Program-made: the position numbers and the translations under genes
Notes under the pieces: model-generated
The model's input: the letters and a program-made list of their open reading frames with translations, nothing else
Databases searched by the model: none
What the model was told of the DNA's origin: nothing
Part shown: piece by piece, positions 1 through 11,258 of the stretch
How positions within the stretch are numbered: the stretch's first letter is position 1
How the letters are laid out: each line of letters begins with the position of its first letter
Assembly: GCA_013399305.1 (NCBI GenBank)
Contig: VXAI01000035.1
Coordinates: 4,782,646 to 4,846,645 of the forward strand
Reading direction: 5' to 3'
Source: Rostratula benghalensis
Lineage: Eukaryota > Chordata > Aves > Charadriiformes > Rostratulidae
Length of the DNA stretch: 64,000 nt

Positions 1-84
1 AGCTGAGCCGGCGTCCCGCAGAGGGGCCGGCGAGCTCCCGGGGCGGGCGGAAGGGGTGTTTCCGCGCGGTGCCCGGGCGGGCCG

Positions 85-730
85 NNNNNNNNNNNNNNNN
101 NNNNNNNNNNNNNNNNNNNNNNNNNNNNNNNNNNNNNNNNNNNNNNNNNNNNNNNNNNNNNNNNNNNNNNNNNNNNNNNNNNNNNNNNNNNNNNNNNNNN
201 NNNNNNNNNNNNNNNNNNNNNNNNNNNNNNNNNNNNNNNNNNNNNNNNNNNNNNNNNNNNNNNNNNNNNNNNNNNNNNNNNNNNNNNNNNNNNNNNNNNN
301 NNNNNNNNNNNNNNNNNNNNNNNNNNNNNNNNNNNNNNNNNNNNNNNNNNNNNNNNNNNNNNNNNNNNNNNNNNNNNNNNNNNNNNNNNNNNNNNNNNNN
401 NNNNNNNNNNNNNNNNNNNNNNNNNNNNNNNNNNNNNNNNNNNNNNNNNNNNNNNNNNNNNNNNNNNNNNNNNNNNNNNNNNNNNNNNNNNNNNNNNNNN
501 NNNNNNNNNNNNNNNNNNNNNNNNNNNNNNNNNNNNNNNNNNNNNNNNNNNNNNNNNNNNNNNNNNNNNNNNNNNNNNNNNNNNNNNNNNNNNNNNNNNN
601 NNNNNNNNNNNNNNNNNNNNNNNNNNNNNNNNNNNNNNNNNNNNNNNNNNNNNNNNNNNNNNNNNNNNNNNNNNNNNNNNNNNNNNNNNNNNNNNNNNNN
701 NNNNNNNNNNNNNNNNNNNNNNNNNNNNNN
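85..730. other. Assembly gap (646 N), probably hiding BEND5 exon 1
   Basis: This is an unbroken run of N. It lies in a CpG-rich island upstream of a gene whose visible exons begin in splice phase 1 and lack the N-terminal 76-77 residues. GC-rich first exons are often lost from bird assemblies. The stated gap length may itself be an estimate. Confidence 0.95.
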
Positions 731-779
731 AGGGCTCCAGTCCCCTCCTCCAGTCCCTGCCGTGAGCACAGGTACTCTG

Positions 780-852
780 AGATGGATGGGTGGGTGGAGG
801 GATGGAGGGATGGATGGGTGGATGGGTGGGTGGGTGGGTGGATGGATGGATG
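780..852 (+). repeat. G-rich (GATGG/GGTG)n simple repeat with G-quadruplex potential
   Basis: The tract mixes GATG and GGTG units. Bases 816-838 contain five GGG runs (816-818, 824-826, 828-830, 832-834, 836-838) with loops of 1 to 5 bases, which fits the canonical G-quadruplex pattern on the + strand. It lies immediately 3' of the gap, probably at the start of intron 1. Confidence 0.85.
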
Positions 853-3800
853 TCTTCTCCTACCTCCTCCCGCGGAACGGCAGGAGCGGGGTGGGCCCGG
901 GAAAGGGTTGCGGGGAGGTTTGAGGGGTAAGTGTGGGAGGGGGGTCCCGGCCCGGCAGCAGCGGGCTCCTGCGGGAACTCTCCGGGTCCTGCGGAGCGGG
1001 TTCCAAGTGAAGCGTGATCCCCTGGTAGTGCCCGGCATTACCCCCGGCAGCGGGGGTGGAATCAGAAACTTAAAAAAAAAAAGTTAAGGTTTTCATACAC
1101 AGATTATTTATAGTGCATGGAGTCATTTATATACTTTTGCAGTTTGGAAGTGTGTTGCCAAATTAGAGGGGCACTGTTTTATATCCACTTTTGTTAGTTC
1201 AAGTGACTTCACAAATTGGAAGGCAGTAGTGGAACCAGACCTTTAGATGCTGTGCTTGTTAAGCTTGGTTTTGCTACATTTGGTTTGTTTCATGTTTAAC
1301 TTAAAAATGTCACTCTAGCAAAGACCAGTTAAAGTGTGTATTAAGAAATAAACCCGGATTTTGGTCATTTAAATTAGTTCAGCCCTTCTGTCACGTGTCA
1401 CCCCAAATCACAATTCTTCAGCAGCGTGTTGCTTTGAAGACTTTCTGTAGTTTCTTTGCAGCCCCAGAAAACGGGCTGCTATGGTCAGGATTGGCATAGA
1501 AAGGAAGTTTGATGTTGTTTGTAGCAAATTACTGGCTAGAGTGGACTTGCCCAACAGGCTGTTGAAAGATGGTGATGACCAGTTGGAATGGGTAGCAAAG
1601 AGGACATTGGGTTCTGATCCTGACCTTTTTGCTTGGGGAGAAATACTGGTTACGTCTGTTTCCCCAAATATGGAATAGGCTTAATATAAACTCTTCTGTC
1701 TAGTATTGAGGTCTGAGAAGGCAACGCTGACTTCTCATCTCTAAACAGAGAAGCTTGGTGTTCAAGTAATGTAAAGCTTCTATTTCTAAATTTTATTTAT
1801 TCTATTTTAAATATCAGTTCCTAAACCAGTTCAACCTGGTGGTGGTCCATTTGGTCCCTGACTCAGACTGTGACTTTTGCCATTATCCTGGTTCTAGTAG
1901 TGGCCATAAGTGGCCAAACCATAATGCTTGGAAAGAAGAACAAACAGGCAAACATATACATTGTTTCTCTAAAGCTTTTTCACTTTCTCAATATTTGCAA
2001 CTCCAGGAGTTCAGGAGAACTAATAGCATGGCCTACCAGAAGAGTGGATTCTCCCGCTAAGTTTTTTGTTGTCCTGTGCCAGCCTGTGTTTTGTCTGTCC
2101 TGTCTAGAGCAGAGGAGAATTGGTACCTGAAGTATTTCTTGCAGGTTACCCATAATATCCGTGGAAGACAGCAGTGTCACCATTCGTTTTGCTTGGCCTC
2201 TTCTCAAAGGCATCCCAGTTAGACTCCATCTTCCTCTTTCTCACTGGGGAGCCACAGCCACCTTGCCCTTTCTGTTCCTCATGTTGGTTCCGAGGAAATA
2301 CTTAATAACAGTCGTTTTGCTTGTGCCTTAGCTTGAGTTTTCCCACAGAAAGTGCACCTACTTTTTCAATTCCCTTGTTCCAGGCAGAGTCTGTACATAC
2401 AGAAGGGAAGTGTTCTTCTCTACAGGTTCCCTTTGTTTCATCTCTCTTGAACCAGAACAAACTAATATATGCTGCATCCTCCAGAGAACAAGGCTTGTTA
2501 CCTCTATTAGTGATTTGCACTAATTGCTCCCCAGAGATTTTAATTTCTACAGGAAGTTCTCCTGCTGAGCCAGGAACACAAAGACACATAGCTCTGTCTT
2601 TATTACATCTGTCACATCTCAATATATCTGACTAGATCTGTAATTTGCATGCTTGCAAAAATTTCTCAGCTGAACACCAAATGAATTCTTACTTCTATTC
2701 TTCTTTCCACCCTGAACCATGTAAAAAAGCTATTAATCCTTTGTATACAATGGATGGTCACTTACTTTCAAGTTGTCACTTTCCCCCCAAAGCTTTCATA
2801 TTGTTGTTTGGTTTTATTATGGTTAAAATCCTGTGGAGAAAGTTGATACTACATTAAGATATCTTAGTTCAGTATTTGGCTTATAATGACCAAATCTATT
2901 CTCACAGATTATTACAACTTTTTATGGCAAACCTAACATCAGACTTGTAATGCAAACTGTTTATTTAGTTGAAAAAAAATGTTTCTAGTCTGCAGTAACG
3001 TTTCCCATGCTAGTACAGAACTTTTCATTCTAAAGGATTCCAGTCTGCTTTAATAGTATAATATGTATAAAGTTGTGTTAATATGTAAAATACACATAGC
3101 AAGCTGATTCTGAATTTTTGGAAGGAACCCTTGCCTGGACAATTGAGTACATCAGTGACTTTAAGGATTTACTGCTTTGGTCCAAGGATTCCTCATTAGA
3201 AACAGGCTTCAAGACCAAAGTCATAGTACAGATTTTCTTTTTTGTTGTTTGTTTAACAAGGTGGGGGAGGAAAGAGCCATCTTTTTTTTGAGCCTGCGCA
3301 GTATTCTTTTACAGTTTGAATGGTGCCCAATCTTCACATGCTGATTTAACAAGGCTACTCAAGTAAGCAAAGTTGTATCTATTTATATATATTTTCATGG
3401 GCAAATGTTGTCCATGCAGTGGGAGTTGAATCATAGTCTAAGAAACAAGTGCACTTGGTTTCACTTTCTAGAAACATAAAAAAATGAAGGAGTAGAGGAG
3501 AAACACTGATGTAAGACCTGCGTTAGCATCACAACTTTTTCTTTTGAAAAGAGTTTTCCTTTCCTATGCTGTTTAAAGAAATTTAGATACTTTTCAGACT
3601 TTTCCCCTTGTAAAGTGGGAGTTCATACCCATAGTACAAAGGTTTATTAGAGCATTACTTGTGTGAAGAGTTCATGAAACAGTTGTCCTCATTTGAGAGA
3701 GTCTAGAAGCAACTCTTCCATCTTTCTTGGCAAGGTTGGATGCCTGTACACCTATTGTTGCTGCAGATGAGAAAGCACTGCTGTAAAGGTATCAGAAATT

Positions 3801-6800
3801 TTAAAAAGAGGGAAGTTGGGCAGGCTCAGAGTATCAAGTAATTGTGATAGACTCGATGTGTTGAGGAGCTAACTACTGTCTTCTTCTGAATACTTTAGTA
3901 AGAAGCATTATGTATTGCGGAGGAGTGATGGATCTGATCTGTGCAGCTGTGTGGTCTTCTTGTGTCTGTGTGCATGTAGTTGGGAACGGCTGATAGTGGT
4001 GATATGTGTTCATCTTGGAACCTTCAACTTTTTCAAAAGTTAGCCAAAGGCCTGGGCTCCAATCAGACATGTTAACTCCAGACTAACAGTTCTAGACCTG
4101 TGAGCCATAGAAGGCCTATGGAAACAAATGTTTGTGCCATAACAAGTTCAGCATTTGGTTAACTGGCAGCTGATGTCAGGTAATAATAAAGGAATGATTT
4201 TATTTACCCCTGGAATGGAAAACACATCTCGGAAGACTATAGAGTTTCACTATATAGGAGCTTTTTGAGGTGGCAAGTTAATTGGTCTATCCTGTTGAGA
4301 ATACAAAAATAGTAGATGGCTTTTCAGGAAGAATTTGAGTCTGTCTTTCTGATCATCCACACCCTTCCTTTTTTCTTCTGTTCTGTCCTTTCCTCAAAAA
4401 TGTCAAAAAGCTTTTTTTTTCTGGTCCCTCTTCTGGAAATATATGTGCCACTTGCAACTTTTTCACACTTATCCAGTATAATCTCAAGCAGAATTTTTGT
4501 CTGTAAGCATATGCACCTTATAGGAGCTAACATGATCTTTAGATGACCTTGCTGGAGCTTCTTGGTAATTGTGATTGGTATTAGGTGGAATGAGCTGATG
4601 TTCATGGGCTTTTTAAAGTTCATTACTTCGGGCTATGTTTTTTAACAAGTTAAGAGTGACTATCTCCTAATTGGAGGCATTATTTCCTGATTACAGTAAA
4701 TAATTGTTTTCTCTAGCTGCTGCCCTCAGCATTTCCCACCCTTCTAATGGCAACAAACACATCTCCATCAGATTCTCCTAGCAATTCCCTAGCCGCCGCA
4801 GCAGACGTGTTAATACCTGCATGCATCCATGTCCTTTCTTGCCCCTTTCTAAAACATTATGCTCCACTTCTTATTAAAATATGATACACAATTTTAAAAA
4901 TCTTTAAAATCCTGTACAGTTCATGGTGAGGTAGTTTGCTGTGTGATTCAGAAAGATGTAAAATCTCAGTTCCCAGAACAAGTTTAAATTAAAGGATTCT
5001 AGGGCGGTGTTTTGAGTTAAGTTGAAGGTTGATACATGCTAAGAAGTTGAAGAAAACTTCTTTGATGTGGATAGATGGTGGAGGAGAGGACCTTTGCCAA
5101 GTGATGGAATAAGTGAACGTTTACAAGATGAGATATCTTGGGTCACATCAAGGATATACAAGATTTAGGTCAGGAAGTAGTCTTGATGTGTAACATTAAC
5201 GTGAAGCTTTTATTGATATTTCTGTAGTCTGGTGTGTCTTTAGCACAACAAGGAAAAAAAACCAAAACACACTTGCACAGCTTTGGAGTATGTTGAGTGG
5301 GTCATAGCCCACTGTGTACCCGTGCTCATCCCATCTTCACGTTGCCCACGTTTCATCTCCTTTCCCTGTCTGTAGACTGAATTAACTATTGTGGTAGGGA
5401 CAGCATCTGCTTACTCTTTGTTCCTAGAAAGCTCTAGATCTATCCCCTGTCATGATATGCAACTCGTATGGAGCGTGACAAGGACCGACCTCGGAAGAAA
5501 TGGCACCAGGAAAAAATCAAAACACCTGCAGCTGTTTCTTGAGTGATCCCGAGTGTTGTCCTGGGTGAAGAAGTGCCAGGAGGAGGCCGTAGGAAATCTT
5601 CCAGTACTGGTTCCTCACAGACTCTTTTTAATTGGTTAGATTTTTCTTGTTCTGAAGTACATGTGGACAAACTTAAGTGTCACTGCCCTTGAGCAGCTAC
5701 TCCAGGTCCCCCTGACTGTTCTGTCCATCTGTCTGTCTGCCTGCTGTACCTGGGCATTGGGTCTTGCAGTGTGAATGGCCCCATCACTGAGAAGGAGTAA
5801 GCCCAGCAGGTTAGGCAGTGCTGAAGTAACCTTGTCCAAAATATGATGATTTCTTTTAATTTATTTTATTTTTCAAAGCCTTCTACTGTGATATTTGAGG
5901 TGCGTGGCCTACTTTGTCAGGTGCTGAACTGCCATGCTACCTCTGTGTTATCTGTTTGCTAGATGGAAGATCTAGCTATATGCAGAAGTTCACCAAATCA
6001 TTTTGTGTAATTCTTTTAAGATGAAGGGTGAGGTTTATTCCTCCTTCTAAATTCTACTGTAGGAACATACCTGAGATATGAAGGGCTTATAGGAAAAGCA
6101 CAATTTTGGGGTTCTTTTTTGTCATTCCTGTTTATTCAGAGCTGAAGTCTTAATATGGCACATTCACACACAGCTCAAATGGTAGTTTGGAAGTTTTAAA
6201 ACTATAGCTGGCAAGTCATTGCTTGGAGTAACCCTTATGACAGTGGTGATGGTTATGTCATCAGCAGGATAAAGTGCCAGTAAAAGGGAATGAAAAAGCT
6301 GGGATTTGCAAGAAGATTTTACACTTATATTCACTTTTTTTCCTATATCACTGTACTTATTCTGGAAATAAATATCTTTTTTTTTTTTGTCTTAAAGCTT
6401 TCTCAACTGACCTGCTTGTTCCTCAGTCACATTGGCTTTTTGCTTTCCCCTGATAGTCAGAAGTTGCTTGTTTATTTATTTTCTTTTTTAATGACATAAA
6501 GACATGCAGGTGACCTAACACTGTTGTATTTTCTCTTGGTCTTAGTACATACTTTGCACCAGGTAACACCAGTTCTGCTTGTAATTGTTGTATAATCTTA
6601 AATACGATACAATAAAAGTATGAATTTCATTATTTTAATAAAATTGACTTCAAAGAGAGTATGGTTATGGTAGCTATGGTAACTAACACTTACTAATTAA
6701 AATATGCTAAAATTTGCAGGGGAGTGAGAAGGGGGGAAAAGTGTAAGTTAATCTTTTTTTGTTTTCATAATTTAACAGTAAAACATATTTTTTTTTTTCC

Positions 6801-6862
6801 CCAGTGGATTGCCTAAATGCCAGTCAGTCAATTATTTTCTTTTTTTTTTAAGAAATCCTTTA

Positions 6863-6902
6863 GCAATAGTAAAGGGAGAACCGCAATAGTAAAGGGAGAA
6901 CC
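6863..6902. repeat. Perfect 20-bp tandem duplication
   Basis: The 20-base unit beginning GCAATAGTAAAGGG occurs twice with no mismatch, at 6863-6882 and 6883-6902, and two further bases of a third copy follow. It lies in intron 1 just after a T-run. Perfect identity suggests a recent slippage or duplication event, or an assembly error. Confidence 0.9.
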
Positions 6903-9900
6903 GCATTTTAATTTTTTCATGTAAACTAAAAAAAAATGCATAAATCTACCCACTATTTCCATAGCAAGCTCATTCCTTGGGCAGAGATGGTTGTGGAGGC
7001 TGCCTAGAGGGTTGCTGTAGGCTCCTGCTTTATCTGCTGAATGGCTGGTAGGCGATATCTCCATGGCTTTGTGGCCCTTGTGATCATGAAATCCTAATCA
7101 GAGTTTGGTTCTAATATAATATTGCGGTGTGATACAGACTGAGTGGTCGGGGCAGCCTGGCTGACAAATTGTAGCCATCATTGAGATTTATGATCCCTTT
7201 AAATGAACTTTTGAACTTTTAAAGGAAGTGATAGCTTTTGTTATAGGGAGTTTTTCTGTAAAATATTTATCATGTTCAAACTTTCGAAACACAATGCCCA
7301 TAGTTGAGTTTCGTATGCAGGTACAGATAAAAGATTTAAAAGATTTTAACATCCTACTTGTTTTCAGGTTTGTTTGTTGGGGTTTATTTATTTATTGAAT
7401 GGCATTGTTGTATTACTGTATTTGTTTCAGAAAAGATTAAGAGAGTTGTTCCATTGTAACTATAAACCTTTGTGTTCGACATGTTCAGAGTATTGTACAA
7501 ATATTAACAAATCTGTACAACATTTCAGTAGGGTAGATGGGAACAGTAAGATGGAAAGGTTTAATTATTCAAGGTCAGTATTTAAGTAAATATTGGATCC
7601 AGGATTAAACCAGGTCCCAATCTCGTAAAGAGCATGATCTCCTGTTTCTCAGCTTAATGTCTTGTCTTTACTTGAGCTTCCAGCTCTATCAGTTTCTACT
7701 GCAGACAAGCACTCTCCTAATACTGCTAAAAGTTAAATGGAAGGGAGAGTTTTCCTGACAGGGAATAAAAAAATAATAATTATTTCTAGCAGAGTTTTAG
7801 TTTTGAGCTCTGTTGCTTTTGGTTATTTTTTAAAAGACTTTATATTAACTTTTGAGTTAAGAAATAGATGTTATATTGATTATGGAAATATCAGAAAGAT
7901 GATGTATTTAAGTTTTTCTTGCAGTCTGACTGATACCTGGACTGATTTGAACAGTCTGCTGATAAATGAGCAGGTGCAAAAGGAGAATGTTAGATCATGT
8001 CTGAAAGTCTTCATATGCGTTAGAAATTTGTCTACAAATGGGGATCTGCATCAAAAACTCTTTACTTCTAGCAGTATTAAACTGAATGTCTCTTACTCTC
8101 CTAGAGGAAAAAGTGTGCATTCAGCCAGACCTCATCTTTTGTTCCTTCAGTAGCTGGCGTGGTGGATGTTGTGTTTTGTGAGAGCAGCAGCAGGTCCATG
8201 CTCTGTGAATTTACTTGTATTTTTGTGTTGAATGTTAATAAGGGAGGCCCAGTCTTGGTGTAGGACTTCAGACAGAATTTATAGATAGAAGTTGTTTATA
8301 TAATCTGCCCTCTGCTTCTGTAGGACTTCAGCTCCTTAATCTTTCTCTTCGTTCTTAGTGCCTTTATACAGGACAGGTGTGGCTTTCTGTCCATCACAAG
8401 TGACCAGCCTTGATACAGGTTTCTGGCACATCCTTCTTCTTTACCCATCATCTCTAGACCTGTCAAATGGCAGTTTAAGACCTTTCTGTCTTGCCTTTTC
8501 CCGTTTTGATTTTTTTTTCACCCTATTTCCATTTCTTTATGCTTAATTGAAATTCTCTTCACAAGATTGAACGGCCTTTTTAGCCACTTCCTTAAGAGCA
8601 TAACTTCACTTTCATGTGTTTATTGGCCCTTCCTGTCACAGTGCTTCTTGATATGTTGTTCTTTGACTTCTTTGCTTACGCTTCTTTTGGTTTTGAAGAC
8701 AGTCTTCTACTCACTTAAAAAATGTTTATCGTCATCTTCTCTTTCGGAATTTTAGGGGTGATCCTAGCCCAGATGATGGTAAAACTCAGCTCTACCTTTT
8801 CATTCCTAACTTTTCTGAAATTCTTATGCACGAATCTTTCTTTCAGTTTATGCTTAGTTTGGTTCAACATATTTTCCCACAATTTTTGTCAGTTTCTTTT
8901 GATTTTAGAGTGGGGAGAGGAAATGAACTTTTCTGTCTTGCTGACTCTTCTTCCTCTTCTTCTTCATCTGTTTCTGTCCAGCTAAATACACTTTACATAG
9001 TGTGTTCACTGAGCCCTTTGCTTTTTTTTCTGTAATCTCTTTTTCTTCTTCCAACAGAGGTCTCGTAGTCTGCAAAAAAAAAAAACAAACAAACAAACCC
9101 AAACCCAAAAAACCTGACAAAACAATATAGTATAGTAAATTCTACTATCTCAATCCTGCATGGACTGTGTGAACACTCAGTTGAACCCTCTTTTGCCCTC
9201 AACCCCTCCTTTTAGCTGCACCAAATTTGATAACACCTGTCCTCTTCTCCTCTTCAAATAACTTCTGCATTTCTATGGCTGGCTGTTAGCCTGTGTTGTC
9301 TGTTACTGTCATCCTGAGTTTCTTCTTCTTTGGTAGTGCTCTTAATCTCAGTGTACTGCTAGCTGAGAGATGTTTTTTTATGAAGTGAGTTTTTCTTTTT
9401 CTGTATCCTGCATATCTTCTGAGCCCGCAGGATCGTTACGTCTTCTGAAATCCCTTCTGTTCTTCCTGTTGAAGTCTTTCTTTAATGTTTGTTTTAAATT
9501 AGCTCAGAAAGTAATTTATAATTCTTTTGTTCCGCTTTGAAATAAACTAGGTGACTTTCCTTTTTTTTTTTTTTTAATATACTATCATGCTGTTTTCCTT
9601 CTCAGTCACAGCAATATTGATTATTGTTTATTTGTACTTAGGTGGCCCATAGGAATCCGTGTCCTGTTGTTCTTGGTGTGTGTGTATTTGCTTTGAAGCA
9701 CCAAGTACAGTTGTGGTGGTGGGTTTCTTTTTTCCTTTGGTTTTTAAGTGTCTTGTACTTCATGAACTGTAACTGACACACAACCTGCTGAGGCAGGTGA
9801 CTTTCTCTGCTGTGTAAAAGCAGCCTGGTTAAATCGGTAGCGAAGTGCAGGTTCAGTGCAGCATTGCGGGGGGAATTTCGTACAGGTGTTGCCCATATGT

Positions 9901-10747
9901 GTTGGGTATATGCCTGGAAATAGGAAGGGTGATGGTAAATTTTTTTCATCTGTCAGTATATCATTTTTCACAAGGGGCGGAATTTTTTTTTTGAAGGCTT
10001 AGTGGAAGGACAAATTTTGCTCAAGGTTCTTTCGTTTTATTATTGTAAGATTTATAGCATTGCCAAGCCCCTTATTTGGACTGATCCCAGACCTGCCATC
10101 CCTCATCCATTTGGAGTGCAGAGCTCTCTTCCTCTGTTTTTCCAGCTTTTACTCCAAAGGTGGAAAAAAAAAATCGGCATTTGAACTAATTTTTTGAGGC
10201 ATTTAGTTTGTTCAGTCCTTACTTCTAAATTAGAAAATAAGGAATGTTTTAAGGAGACTTTGAGATTTCCACAGTTTTATTCTACATCCCACGTTAGGGT
10301 TTTTGGCTTTGGAGCACTGACATATTTTCACTTGAATTTAACCAGCTCACTTCCTGCCCTGTCACAGGCCCTTTGTCTGCCTCTGTTCTTTGCCGTTGAG
10401 ACTTAAAGCTCTTACCTTTTGGCCTGCATCCACCCATCCTGACACCGAAACGAAGGCTTGACTGAAGAAAACATTCCAGGAACAGTTTATCCTTTGCTAG
10501 TTGATACAGATTCTTGAGTGCAGGGTTGCTTTTTTGGCTGTTCTTTTCACACTGCTAAGGCCAAATGTCTCCCCAGCCACTCTGAAATTTCTCAGCTGTT
10601 CACTGTCTTCTTACTACCTGAACAACTTTGGTAGGTGACCCCGTGGTGGGGGGCGGAGAGGTGTTGTCATGTGTGCTGGGACTTGGGCCCTGAACTTCAA
10701 TACCTTGTGGAGTTGACTGGTGAGGGCTCTCCAAGTCTGACTTTTTG

Positions 10748-11258
10748 CTGGAGTACAGTTATTTGTTCTGGGCCCCTCAGTTCCAGAAGGACAGGGAACT
10801 GCTTGAGAGAGTCCAGGGCAGGGCTACAAAGATGATGAAGGGAGTGGAACATCTCCCATACGAGGAACGACTGAGGGAGCTGGGTCCTTCCTTGGAGAAG
10901 AGGAGACTGAGGGGTGACCTCAGGAATGTTTATAAATATGTAAAGGATGAGTGTCAGGAGGATGGAGCCAGGCTCTTCTCGGTGACAGGCAATGATAGGA
11001 CAAGGGACAATGGGTGCGAGCTGGAACATAAGAGGTTCCACTTAAATATGAGGAAAAACTTCTTCATGGTGAGGGTAATGGAACACTGGAAGAGGCTGCC
11101 CAGAGAGGTTGTGGAGTCTCCTTCTCTGGAGATATTCAAACCCCTCCTGGACACGTTCCTGTGTGACCTGATCTAGGTGTTCCTGCTCTGGCAGGGGGAT
11201 TGGACTCGATGATCTTTCAAGGTCCCTTCCAATCCCTGATAGTCTGTGATTCTGTAAT
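10748..11258 (+). mobile_element. CR1 LINE, 5'-truncated 3' end
   Basis: About 510 bases match the 3' end of an avian CR1 retrotransposon. The 3' end of ORF2 is followed by the typical short tail (CTCTGGCAGGGGGATTGGAC, then GGTCCCTTCCAATCC) and a terminal TGTGATTCTGTAATT, a short version of the CR1 ATTCTRTG end repeat. The ORF2 C-terminus stays open from the left boundary to a stop at 11174-11176 and carries familiar CR1 motifs ([47 protein letters not shown]). One codon appears to be missing before SLEKRRLRG compared with typical copies. The truncation removes the endonuclease and most of the reverse transcriptase, so the copy is not autonomous. The left boundary is approximate. Confidence 0.93.

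Larger units (their letters stand above)
1..1060. promoter_or_regulatory. BEND5: CpG-rich promoter / first-exon region of BEND5 (interrupted by gap)
   Basis: The bases before the gap (1-84) and after it (731 to about 1060) are strongly GC-rich with many CpGs, unlike the AT-rich sequence that follows from about 1065. The gene downstream lacks its first coding exon, so this is the expected place for its promoter, 5' UTR and exon 1. No TATA box or start codon can be assigned. The right-hand boundary is abrupt, at an A-run near 1071-1082. The promoter role is inferred from position and composition. Confidence 0.6.

Noticed and set aside
927..932. Strong donor-like GTAAGT after the gap, as a possible end of BEND5 exon 1
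   Set aside because: The sequence before it does not encode anything like the expected end of exon 1 and would join exon 2 in an unfamiliar reading. The true exon 1 more likely lies in the gap.
56..1087. Open frame of 343 codons across the gap
   Set aside because: Most of it is N, and the readable part translates the simple repeat. It is an artefact.
4666..4679. CTCCTAATTGGAG as a possible BEND5 self-binding site
   Set aside because: It is not the CCAATTGG palindrome reported for BEN-solo proteins, and such a short match is expected by chance.
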